NCBI GenBank assembly: GCA_910576795.1
Contig: CAJTIX010000022.1
Span: forward strand, 1 to 22,445
Reading direction: 5' to 3'
DNA: 22,445 bases
Source: an uncultured Bacilli bacterium
GTDB taxonomy: Bacteria > Bacillota_I > Bacilli_A > RF39 > UBA660
The notes under the pieces: model-generated
Databases searched by the model: none
What the model was told of the DNA's origin: nothing
The model's input: only the letters and a program-made list of their open reading frames with translations
Shown: positions 8,254 to 14,966 of the stretch, piece after piece
Layout of the letters: each line of letters opens with the position of its first letter
Numbering within the stretch: the stretch's first letter is position 1
Made by a program: the position numbers and the translations under genes

Positions 8254-8424
8254 TTTTAACTCTCTTTCACATTTTTCGATGGTAAGTGACCGATATGATT
8301 TTAAATTTAGCTAGGACACTGATAGTTTATTTACTATTGTTATTTAAGTTAAGTTTTTTTGTTTTGTTTATAATATATATTTTTTATTAATTTCCGAACT
8401 ATCTTTTAAAAAAAGAAAAACTTA

Positions 8425-8433
8425 TGTTATAAT
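8425..8433 (+). promoter_or_regulatory. Promoter of the DGR avd gene, extended -10
   Basis: TGTTATAAT is an extended -10 with perfect TATAAT (8428-8433), 23 nt upstream of the avd GTG. The -35 position (TTTAAA, 8405-8410) is weak. The upstream stretch 8254-8424 is very AT-rich and shows no other gene. Confidence 0.55.
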
Positions 8434-8455
8434 ACCAACTAGGAGTTGTGATGTT

Positions 8456-9040
8456 GTGCTGCAAGTAAATAGAAATGGTGCCTTGAAAATACCAAAGGAA
8501 ATTGAATTATATGAGACCAATTCTAATAGTATAGATGATGCGATTGCAATTAAAAAAGCTTTGGCGATTGCAAATGAGCAAAAAATAAATACAAATAAAT
8601 TAAAGGAACAATTGGAAATGGAAGACCAAGATCTTCAAATGATTTCTAAGATTCCATTCAATGCAAATGATTTAATGGTAATTACAGTAGTGAAAAAATT
8701 AGGTGCTTATGTAATTGCTGTGACAGAGAAATCACCCAAAAAATTTAGAGGTGTATTTGTCAACCGTATGCAAAATTATTGTTTGGATGCTTTAGAGTTA
8801 TTATTACAAGCCAATTTTACTCGAATGGATTCTCAAGCAAACAAGATGATACGAGACCAATTTCAAAAAGAAGCTATTGTAAAATTAAAATTGCTAGGTT
8901 ATGTTGCCATGGTAGCGCAGAGTTCCAATTGTATTTTAATGCGTCAATATAAGCAAATATCCATTCAACTCGCAGAGGCGATTAATTTGATTGTTGCTTG
9001 GAAAAAGAGTGATGATGAAAGATGGCGTAAGAAAATTTAG
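8456..9040 (+). CDS. avd: Avd: DGR accessory variability determinant (four-helix bundle)
   Basis: Avd proteins are pentameric, positively charged four-helix bundles. They bind the DGR reverse transcriptase and template RNA and are needed for mutagenic cDNA synthesis. Residues about 70-190 carry the S23/Avd-type pattern of long amphipathic helices (DLMVITVVKKLGAYVIAVTE, FVNRMQNYCLDALELLLQ, EAIVKLKLLGYVAMVAQ, QISIQLAEAINLIVAWKK) ending in KKSDDERWRKK. The protein is 194 residues, against about 110-130 for typical Avd; the extra 70 N-terminal residues are unexplained. The start is GTG with AGGAG 10 nt upstream. An out-of-frame ATG at 8451 stops after five codons. The identity is supported by the adjacent TR and RT. 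Confidence 0.85.
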   Translation: MLQVNRNGALKIPKEIELYETNSNSIDDAIAIKKALAIANEQKINTNKLKEQLEMEDQDLQMISKIPFNANDLMVITVVKKLGAYVIAVTEKSPKKFRGVFVNRMQNYCLDALELLLQANFTRMDSQANKMIRDQFQKEAIVKLKLLGYVAMVAQSSNCILMRQYKQISIQLAEAINLIVAWKKSDDERWRKKI

Positions 9041-9410
9041 GATTTTAGACTGAAAGGTCTTTGATTAAGGAGAAAATTTAAATTGTGCGTTTTTGTTTAG
9101 CCCCCTAGTTGTGCTCGCGCGCGTCGTTAACAAAAACGGTAATAGAAACTAAAACAATGTAAGAAAACGGAATGGTGGGGCGCGTCCAGATTCACTTTTG
9201 AAGAGATTTTTTAATAAATCTAGAAAACAGATGAGAAAAGTTTATTTTAGGTAAAATAAATCCGTGTTGTAAGGTGAAGGAATTTTCTTCTTTTCCAATC
9301 GCTAAAAGATCACTCTCAGGTGCGATGGAAAAATACATAAACACTCACACAAACAACGAATGTATGCATTCTTTGGGCGTTATAAGGGGTGTTTTTTTAA
9401 AGGAGTATTT
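9041..9410 (+). ncRNA. DGR template-RNA region (non-coding, between avd and RT)
   Basis: A 370-bp stretch without a gene. It holds the template repeat (9116-9192) and, by analogy with studied DGRs, is transcribed as the RNA that primes and templates cDNA synthesis. Local hairpins are visible: AGACT-GAAA-GGTCT (about 9047-9060) just after avd, and AGATTT/AAATCT (9204-9209, 9216-9221) just after TR. RNA ends cannot be fixed by eye, and no separate promoter is obvious, so it may be read through from avd. Confidence 0.5.
9116..9192 (+). repeat. DGR template repeat (TR)
   Basis: A 77-bp direct repeat of 10714-10790 (offset 1598). Of 77 positions 66 match. All 11 mismatches fall at A in this copy (9130, 9133, 9134, 9147, 9151, 9153, 9157, 9164, 9167, 9171, 9190), changing to 7 G, 3 T and 1 C. 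There are 29 A in the repeat, and none of the 48 non-A bases differs. The ends are GC-rich and invariant: CGCGCGCGTCGTT at 5' and GGTGGGGCGCGTCCAG near 3', the latter being the candidate IMH counterpart. In the target frame it holds AAY codons at most variable sites and one TAA. Confidence 0.96.
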
Positions 9411-10442
9411 ATGAATTTAGAACAAATTTTTACGTTTGAAAATTTATATCAGGCATATCAGGCATGTCGTAAGTCAAAACAACATAAAGGGGAAGTCATC
9501 CGTTTCGAAACCAATTTATCTGTAAATCTATATCAATTGATGAAAGATCTTTATGCCAAAAAATATTGCCTTGGCAAGTATAAACAATTTTATATTTATG
9601 AACCAAAGCAAAGATTGATAGAGGCTTTGCCTTTTAAAGATCGAGTTGTAATTCGGTGTTTTTGTGAAGTTTGTTTAAAACCTAAGGTAGAGAAAAAGTT
9701 GATCTATGACAATTGTGCATGTCGTAAAAATAAAGGAACAACATTTGCGATTGAAAGGTTACATCAATTTTTAAGGAAAGTATATTGGAAGCAAAATAAC
9801 CATCATTTTTATTTTTTAAAGTGTGATATTCATAAATATTTTCCTAGTATCAATCATGATATTTTATTACATTTATTGAAGAAGATTCCTTTTTCAGAAG
9901 ATGAGATGTGGATGATTCAAAAGTTGATTCAGGAGCAACCAAATAATGCGAGTAGGGGTCTACCGCTTGGAAATCAGTCTAGCCAATGGTTTGCCCTTTA
10001 TTATTTAAATGAAATAGATCGTTATGTGAAAGAGGTATTACGTGTAAAATATTATGTAAGATATATGGATGATATGATATTGATTCATTGGGATAAGAAT
10101 TTTTTAATTCATTGTAAACATGAAATAAACCGTTTATGCCATGAGGTATTGGATTTAGAACTCAATCAAAAAACGCAAATTGGCATGGTGAAAAATGGGG
10201 TTGATTTTTTAGGATACCGGCATATTGTTAGTCCTAGTGGGAAAGTAGTGATGAAACTCAGATATTCTTCAAAACAAAGAATGAAAAAACATTTGAAAAC
10301 ATTACGAAAATTATATCGTAAGAAAATTGTAGATGAATCCTATGTATTGATTCGTAAAAACGCCTTTTATAATCATGTCAAAAACACAAGTGAATCTTCC
10401 AAATGGTGGAGCGAATTATTTTTAGCTGAAGAAAAAATGTAA
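9411..10442 (+). CDS. DGR reverse transcriptase
   Basis: Reverse transcriptase that copies the TR RNA with adenine-specific errors into cDNA that replaces VR. It has 343 residues, typical for DGR RTs, and no maturase, endonuclease or RNase H domain. RT motif A is in FLKCDIHKYFPSIN (catalytic Asp). The motif GLPLGNQSSQ (183-192) is the DGR-type variant in place of the QG motif of group II intron RTs. The catalytic YMDD is at 218-221, followed by FLGYRH. The ATG at 9411 has AAAGGAG 5 nt upstream; an in-frame ATG at 9360 lacks such a site, so 9411 is preferred. Confidence 0.95.
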   Translation: MNLEQIFTFENLYQAYQACRKSKQHKGEVIRFETNLSVNLYQLMKDLYAKKYCLGKYKQFYIYEPKQRLIEALPFKDRVVIRCFCEVCLKPKVEKKLIYDNCACRKNKGTTFAIERLHQFLRKVYWKQNNHHFYFLKCDIHKYFPSINHDILLHLLKKIPFSEDEMWMIQKLIQEQPNNASRGLPLGNQSSQWFALYYLNEIDRYVKEVLRVKYYVRYMDDMILIHWDKNFLIHCKHEINRLCHEVLDLELNQKTQIGMVKNGVDFLGYRHIVSPSGKVVMKLRYSSKQRMKKHLKTLRKLYRKKIVDESYVLIRKNAFYNHVKNTSESSKWWSELFLAEEKM

Positions 10443-10456
10443 AAAAATGACAAAAT

Positions 10457-10487
10457 TTGTCTACAATGAGCAAAATTGTGTTATGAT
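10457..10487 (+). promoter_or_regulatory. Promoter of the DGR target operon
   Basis: TTGTCT (10457-10462), 19-bp spacer, TATGAT (10482-10487), ending 17 nt before the target ATG. The same hexamer spacing recurs at 14315-14345. It suggests the target operon can be expressed separately from the RT. Confidence 0.45.
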
Positions 10488-10504
10488 ATAGATGGTGATT
10501 GACT

Positions 10505-12433
10505 ATGTTAGATTTTACATTTCCAGAAATAAATCAAATATTTGGTGATAAACAATCAGATATATTTAAAGCATACGGAACGAAGTGTGCCATATCGGAT
10601 TTTGCTATTTTATTAGGTGGTTTTGTAGCAAATGGAATATATACAAGTGAGGGAAATACTCTAAAAGATCGTACTGGTTATTGGTGGACCAGAACTTCTG
10701 ATGGAGATAATGACGCGCGCGTCGTTATCAGGAACGGTAATAGAGACTTAGACAGTGTAAGGAAGCGGTATGGTGGGGCGCGTCCAGCTTTACCATACTC
10801 ATCCATCTCTTCTTTCTCCTCGAACGGAGTGAGAGGGGCTAATGGGCTTCTTGAAGTTGAGTTTGGAGAATATCCACAAACTGTTGTAACAGATATCTTT
10901 TCAAATTCATTGGAAAATGTGTACCAACAAGGTGTACTACAGATCGTACAAAAGTATACAACGGATTCAGTTAATTATTCTGATTATGACACGGATTTGC
11001 AGATTCGTGAGTTTAGCGTGTACGAATATATAGGAGAAAAGTATATTCGCTTTTTGGGTGACCAAAATGCAAGTGGTGAAACGCTTTCTAATGGGGCTCA
11101 AGTTGAAATTGGAAAGCCCTATTGGGTGAAAGTTGAGCCAATTCGTTGGTTAGTAGATGAAAGAAATGATTTTGCCATCGCCAAAAAAATATTATTTGCA
11201 GGTGTACAATTCAATCATATTAGAAACTATATGGGAGATTTTTTACAAACAACGATTAAAAAATTCATGGATCAATTTTTTTCAAAAGAAATAATAATCA
11301 ATACAAATAACCTAACAAGGGTAGTGGAACAAGAGAAAGACTTGAATGGTAAAAATTTAAGAAAACAGAACCCATATGGATTCCATTTTGAATCTGTATC
11401 TGAAGAAGATATCATAAGGGGTGCTTTGGAAAGTAACGTATCTGTATTCTTACATGGTAGGTCAAGCGAAGGAAAATCGGCAAGGGTAAAACAATTTGAT
11501 CCAGACTGTGAAATTCTATATATGAGAAACGCAACACCAGATAGCTTGAATGGAAAAAGTGTTTATAATGCCGCAACAGGGGAAATGATTGATGTACCAC
11601 CTACTTGGTATTCACGTGTATTAGAAAAATGCGAAACAGAACCAAATAAGATTCATATTGTATTTTTTGATGAACTAACCAATGCCCTTCCTTCTATTCA
11701 AGGGATGGCCTTTAATATTGTATTAGATGGTGAAGTGAATGGAAAATGGAAATTGCCATCTAATGCTAGAATTGTAGCGGCTGGAAATGATTTAAATGAT
11801 TCATTGGCTGCGAATCAAATGGCAGAGCCATTGTTCAATCGTTTCGCCCATGTTTATATTCATACAACGGTAGAGCAGTGGTTAAAATGGGCATCCACAC
11901 CTGCAAATTACTATGAAAGATTGGACTATAAAGAAGAGAATCAAAATATGAAAATTCATCCCTCTATATATGCTTATGTTGCGTATAAATCCTATAGTGG
12001 AATGGATGTATTAAGAACACCATATACAGGTGATAAACCAAATGCCGATCCAAGAAAGTGGGAAATGGCCTCTAAAATCTTATATAAAACGGGACAACCT
12101 GAAATGTTAAGAGCATTAGTTGGTAATGAATTAACAAGGGATTTTGTAGCGTTTGCAAAATCACAGGTAATTAGTGTAAAAGATGTCATTGAACATAATT
12201 ATTCAGAGAGCGATTTTCAAATGGATTTATCCCAAAAATTTGCAACAGCAGTGGGACTATCCTCTGTAGATGATGCCAATTTTGAAGTAGTAAGAGAATT
12301 TATGAAACAAGTTGGGGCAGAACCAAGAGCTGCTTTTGAAACAATGTGGGCATATGGAGATGAGAAAAGATTAGAGCGCCTTTTGGAATTACAAATGATG
12401 GAACATAATCTTCAAGGAGGAATGAAAAAATGA
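10505..12433 (+). CDS. DGR target: lectin-like variable domain fused to MoxR-type AAA+ ATPase
   Basis: A 642-residue protein. Residues 1-97 (IFGDKQSDIFKAYGTKCAISDFA, then GYWWTRTSDG and GGARPAL) resemble the C-terminal half of DUF6273/FGE-type C-type-lectin domains; residues 70-96 are the VR. A Ser-rich linker (97-116) leads to EFGEYPQTVV, YIGEKYIRF, YWVKVEPIRWLV and a helical TTIKKFMDQFF, which resemble the N-terminal half of the same family. From about 300 it is a MoxR-type AAA+ ATPase: Walker A GRSSEGKS (K324), Walker B VFFDEL (D389, E390), sensor 1 AAGND (N428) and Arg-finger candidate R446 (LFNRF). There is no signal peptide. The start is ATG 10505 with GGTGAT upstream rather than the in-frame TTG at 10499. 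The stop overlaps the next gene (ATGA). Confidence 0.93.
   Translation: MLDFTFPEINQIFGDKQSDIFKAYGTKCAISDFAILLGGFVANGIYTSEGNTLKDRTGYWWTRTSDGDNDARVVIRNGNRDLDSVRKRYGGARPALPYSSISSFSSNGVRGANGLLEVEFGEYPQTVVTDIFSNSLENVYQQGVLQIVQKYTTDSVNYSDYDTDLQIREFSVYEYIGEKYIRFLGDQNASGETLSNGAQVEIGKPYWVKVEPIRWLVDERNDFAIAKKILFAGVQFNHIRNYMGDFLQTTIKKFMDQFFSKEIIINTNNLTRVVEQEKDLNGKNLRKQNPYGFHFESVSEEDIIRGALESNVSVFLHGRSSEGKSARVKQFDPDCEILYMRNATPDSLNGKSVYNAATGEMIDVPPTWYSRVLEKCETEPNKIHIVFFDELTNALPSIQGMAFNIVLDGEVNGKWKLPSNARIVAAGNDLNDSLAANQMAEPLFNRFAHVYIHTTVEQWLKWASTPANYYERLDYKEENQNMKIHPSIYAYVAYKSYSGMDVLRTPYTGDKPNADPRKWEMASKILYKTGQPEMLRALVGNELTRDFVAFAKSQVISVKDVIEHNYSESDFQMDLSQKFATAVGLSSVDDANFEVVREFMKQVGAEPRAAFETMWAYGDEKRLERLLELQMMEHNLQGGMKK
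10714..10790 (+). repeat. DGR variable repeat (VR)
   Basis: Mutated copy of the TR, encoding residues 70-96 of the target. Relative to TR translated in this frame the changes are N75I, K76R, N81D, stop82L, N83D, N84S, N89Y and D95A, plus two synonymous changes (codons 86, 87). The 3' end, ATGGTGGGGCGCGTCCAG (10770-10787), is identical in both copies and is the candidate initiation-of-mutagenic-homology site. It lies about 1.6 kb from the 3' end of the gene, unlike the usual 3'-terminal VR. Confidence 0.95.
10807..10838 (+). other. Hairpin just downstream of VR (candidate retrohoming cruciform)
   Basis: The core CTCC(TCGAAC)GGAG (10816-10829) extends after one T-T mismatch through TCTT/GAGA-type pairs to a stem of about 12 bp with several G-U pairs. 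It starts 17 bp after VR. Some studied DGRs need a DNA hairpin at this position for target recognition. It lies in the Ser-rich linker codons, so the peptide there (SSISSFSSNGVRG) may be shaped by the DNA structure. Confidence 0.4.
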
Positions 12434-12831
12434 ACCAAGAAAGATTCAATTTATTGGAAAATTATATAAAGGTTGGTGTATCTCCATTATTAGTAAAAAA
12501 TATATCATCTCATTCATTTCGAAATTCTGTTGTGATTGAGTCCAATATAAAACAATCAGAACTAAATGGACACTATGAAAATACCCTATTTTGTCCACCT
12601 ATGTGGTACCAAGATTTGCTACAAAAAAGTAAAAATGGAACTGTTGTTTTGGTGATTGAAAATATCAATGAAATAAGGGTAGAAGAACAGACAAAATTTA
12701 TAGAAATCCTCAAATACAAAAAAGTGAGTACATTTGATTTGCCAAAAAATTGTTTGATAGTAGTTACTTGTTCTGATGCTAGTATATATAAAATAAATGA
12801 AGAAGTTTATTCTTTATTGGCCCAAATATAA
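12430..12831 (+). CDS. Degenerate AAA-like protein (pseudo-ATPase) of the DGR target operon
   Basis: A 133-residue protein with no family I can name outright, but it aligns by eye to the AAA+ core of its upstream neighbour. ELNGHYENTLFCPPMWYQDLL parallels SLNGKSVYN...VPPTWYSRVL, TVVLVIENINEI (71-82) parallels the Walker B strand HIVFFDELTNAL, and NCLIVVTCSD parallels the sensor-1 strand ARIVAAGND. The P-loop Gly-Lys is absent, the Walker B Asp-Glu is replaced by Glu-Asn, and the Arg-finger/lid region is missing. It overlaps the target stop by 4 bp (ATGA), so it is translationally coupled. It is probably a non-catalytic partner in the ATPase ring or an inhibitor; this is inference. Confidence 0.75.
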   Translation: MNQERFNLLENYIKVGVSPLLVKNISSHSFRNSVVIESNIKQSELNGHYENTLFCPPMWYQDLLQKSKNGTVVLVIENINEIRVEEQTKFIEILKYKKVSTFDLPKNCLIVVTCSDASIYKINEEVYSLLAQI

Positions 12832-12840
12832 GGATAGAAT

Positions 12841-14271
12841 ATGAATATAGAATTACTGAAAAGAAAATTACTCGTAAAATATCCTTTCTTTGGAAGTATA
12901 ATTGCGCATTCTAACTGTGTTGTAGAACCATCGATTGAAACTGCAGGGACAGATGGTACGAATATTTATTATAATCCGAATTATATGGAAACTCTTACAG
13001 AGGATGAACAAATATTTGTATTCGCTCATGAAATTAGTCATATTGCATTTAGTCATATGGATAGAAGTGCTGGAAAAGATCGAAAACTCTGGAATATCGC
13101 AACTGATGCGGTTGTGAATGCTTTTCTAAAACAGGATGGTCTAACTGCAGTGAAGGGTATTGTTGACATGGAAGATGCGATTGATTATGATGCCGAAGAA
13201 ATGTATCAAAAACTATTAGCTCAAAAGCAACAAGATGGCAAACAAGGAAATCAGAGCAATGAATCTAAAACACAAAGTGGACAAAACAATTCCAATTCGT
13301 CTTCTAATAATACACAAAATGGTAAAGAAGAAAAACAGGATGCAAATCATGATGTTGGACATGATACACATTCTATGTGGGATAAGGCGATAGAGAAAAA
13401 ACAAAAAGAACAGTTAGAAGAAAGCTCTGAACAATCTAGTACTTCAAATGAATTCAAAGATTTCCTGGATAAGATAAGTAAAATGTTTTCAAAGAAAAAG
13501 GAAAAATCAGAACAACAACCGAATGAAAAAGTAAATCAAGAGAATATCAAGAATGAAGAAATTAAAAAAATAACAGAATTAGGTGAAAAAAGAGCATTTC
13601 AACAAAATAGGGTTGAACGAAAAAAACAACTAGAAGAATTGAGACAAGCATTGATTCATCAATCACAAGGGCATGGAAGTGATACCAATAGTCAAAAAAT
13701 AAATATAACGGATATTGGGATATCGGAACCACTTATTGATTGGCGCATGTTACTAAAAGAGGCAGTTCAATATGATGTGGATTGGTCTTATCAAAATGCA
13801 GGAATAGAAGATGGCGTTGTAACTGCATATTTGGAAGAGATACCAAGACCAGAAACAGAGATTGTTTTAGATACAAGTGGTTCCATCAATGAAACACTTC
13901 TTAGAAATTTTTTAAGAGAATGTAAAAACATTTTACAAAATTCTAAAGTGAAAGTAGGTTGTTTTGATACAAAATTTTACGGTTTTACCGAGATCAAGCA
14001 GTTATCCGATATTGATTATTTACCCTTTTATGGTAGAGGTGGAACTAACTTTGAAGTAGCAGTAAATGCTTTTACAAGAAGAGTAGAAAATAAGATTATT
14101 TTTACAGATGGAGATGCAGATATGCCAACTACAAATATAGATGCGATTTGGATTGTATTTGGAAATCATAAAATTCAACCCAAAGGAGGAAGGGTTATTT
14201 ATATCAATGCAGAACAACTTCAAGCATTGGCATCTATGTATTTAATAAATGATAAGGGAAGGTCTAGATGA
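12841..14271 (+). CDS. Zinc metallopeptidase-like plus VWA domain protein (DUF2201 type)
   Basis: A 476-residue protein. N-terminal domain: VFAHEISHIAFSHMDR, with the zinc motif HEISH at 63-67, followed by WNIATDAVVNAFL (84-96), as in the putative metallopeptidase domain of VWA-like proteins. Residues about 130-270 are a Gln/Lys/Glu/Ser-rich, low-complexity linker. C-terminal VWA domain: DTSGS at 344-348 is the MIDAS (DxSxS), with GGTNFE (T402) and TDGD (D423) supplying the other metal ligands. VWA proteins pair with MoxR ATPases as adaptor or substrate. It sits 9 nt downstream of the pseudo-AAA gene and closes the operon. No signal peptide, so cytoplasmic. Confidence 0.9.
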   Translation: MNIELLKRKLLVKYPFFGSIIAHSNCVVEPSIETAGTDGTNIYYNPNYMETLTEDEQIFVFAHEISHIAFSHMDRSAGKDRKLWNIATDAVVNAFLKQDGLTAVKGIVDMEDAIDYDAEEMYQKLLAQKQQDGKQGNQSNESKTQSGQNNSNSSSNNTQNGKEEKQDANHDVGHDTHSMWDKAIEKKQKEQLEESSEQSSTSNEFKDFLDKISKMFSKKKEKSEQQPNEKVNQENIKNEEIKKITELGEKRAFQQNRVERKKQLEELRQALIHQSQGHGSDTNSQKINITDIGISEPLIDWRMLLKEAVQYDVDWSYQNAGIEDGVVTAYLEEIPRPETEIVLDTSGSINETLLRNFLRECKNILQNSKVKVGCFDTKFYGFTEIKQLSDIDYLPFYGRGGTNFEVAVNAFTRRVENKIIFTDGDADMPTTNIDAIWIVFGNHKIQPKGGRVIYINAEQLQALASMYLINDKGRSR

Positions 14272-14283
14272 AGCCTTCTTTTA
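14254..14283 (+). terminator. Terminator closing the DGR target operon
   Basis: The core GAAGG/CCTTC (14258-14262, 14274-14278) extends outward by A-T and G-U pairs to 14254/14282, followed by TTTTA. It overlaps the VWA stop codon. Confidence 0.6.
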
Positions 14284-14314
14284 TTGAAACTATTTTTCAA
14301 AATCAAATCAAAAC

Positions 14315-14345
14315 TTGTCGAAATATGAAAAAAATATGATATAAT
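14315..14345 (+). promoter_or_regulatory. Promoter upstream of 14431 gene
   Basis: TTGTCG (14315-14320), 19-bp spacer and perfect TATAAT (14340-14345), giving a leader of about 80 nt. Confidence 0.5.
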
Positions 14346-14430
14346 AAAAATGTGAGATGAACGGAACATTTGTTCTAAATCTATCAATTAAGGATAAGAA
14401 GAGGTTGAATAATGGAAAGAGGGAGTGAAT

Positions 14431-14958
14431 ATGAACAACTATATCGATGAAAATACACCATTTGGAATTCAAAATCAACATAATTATTCAACAATTATAC
14501 CAACAGGAGAATGCATTACCTATTTAGTACAATATTGCTGCGATGAGTACAATAAATTTATCGCACTTACAGAAGAGGTTGAAAAAAACAAAGAGCAACA
14601 TGGGGAATATAATTATAGTTTTAAAAAAGGAAACTCAGTTTTTGAAGTTTCTTTAAGGGGAAAAATGTATACAAATGTTATTTGCCGTGATATGGAAGAA
14701 TTTGAAGAAGCAACTCACGAAAAAGGTTTAAAGGAAATGAGTAGTTTAGAAATCAAAATGCATTTGAATTTTAAAAGGGATCGGGAAGATGTAGGTTCAG
14801 AACATCAAAATGAATTTGTCATCACATTCAGGCCTTATGAAATTTCATTTACTAGAAAATCAAACTATAATGAAACAATGATGAATCAAATTGAAATGAA
14901 TATAGATGAAGTTTTAAAGAGATTTCCATCTATTAATAGCATTTTTTCTTCTAAGTAG
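14431..14958 (+). CDS. Unrecognised soluble protein
   Basis: A 175-residue protein I do not recognise. It is hydrophilic and mixed alpha/beta in appearance, with no signal peptide, membrane segment or obvious catalytic motif. A central stretch (NSVFEVSLRGKMYTNVICRD) followed by EFVITFRPYEISFTRK suggests a beta-rich core. ATG 14431 follows GGGAG with a 5-nt spacer; an in-frame GTG at 14425 lacks a ribosome site. It has its own promoter after the VWA operon terminator, so membership of the DGR system is doubtful. It lies 8 nt upstream of the TfoX-like gene, with which it is probably co-transcribed. Confidence 0.75.
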   Translation: MNNYIDENTPFGIQNQHNYSTIIPTGECITYLVQYCCDEYNKFIALTEEVEKNKEQHGEYNYSFKKGNSVFEVSLRGKMYTNVICRDMEEFEEATHEKGLKEMSSLEIKMHLNFKRDREDVGSEHQNEFVITFRPYEISFTRKSNYNETMMNQIEMNIDEVLKRFPSINSIFSSK

Positions 14959-14966
14959 GAGATTTT

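Noticed and set aside
8451..8468. Five-codon ORF (ATG at 8451) overlapping the avd start
   Set aside because: It has an AGGAG 5 nt upstream, but is too short to support as a gene; it may only influence avd translation.
9360..9410. Upstream in-frame ATG extending the RT by 17 residues
   Set aside because: No ribosome site there, whereas AAAGGAG is ideally placed for the ATG at 9411, and the extra residues do not resemble RT N-termini.
9411..10442. Group II intron or retron reverse transcriptase
   Set aside because: No maturase or endonuclease domain and no intron domain V or msr/msd structure; the GLPLGNQSSQ motif, Avd and the A-specific TR/VR pair identify a DGR.
9116..10790. TR/VR pair as a CRISPR or ordinary tandem duplication
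   Set aside because: Only two copies 1.6 kb apart, with substitutions confined to template adenines; ordinary divergence would affect all bases.
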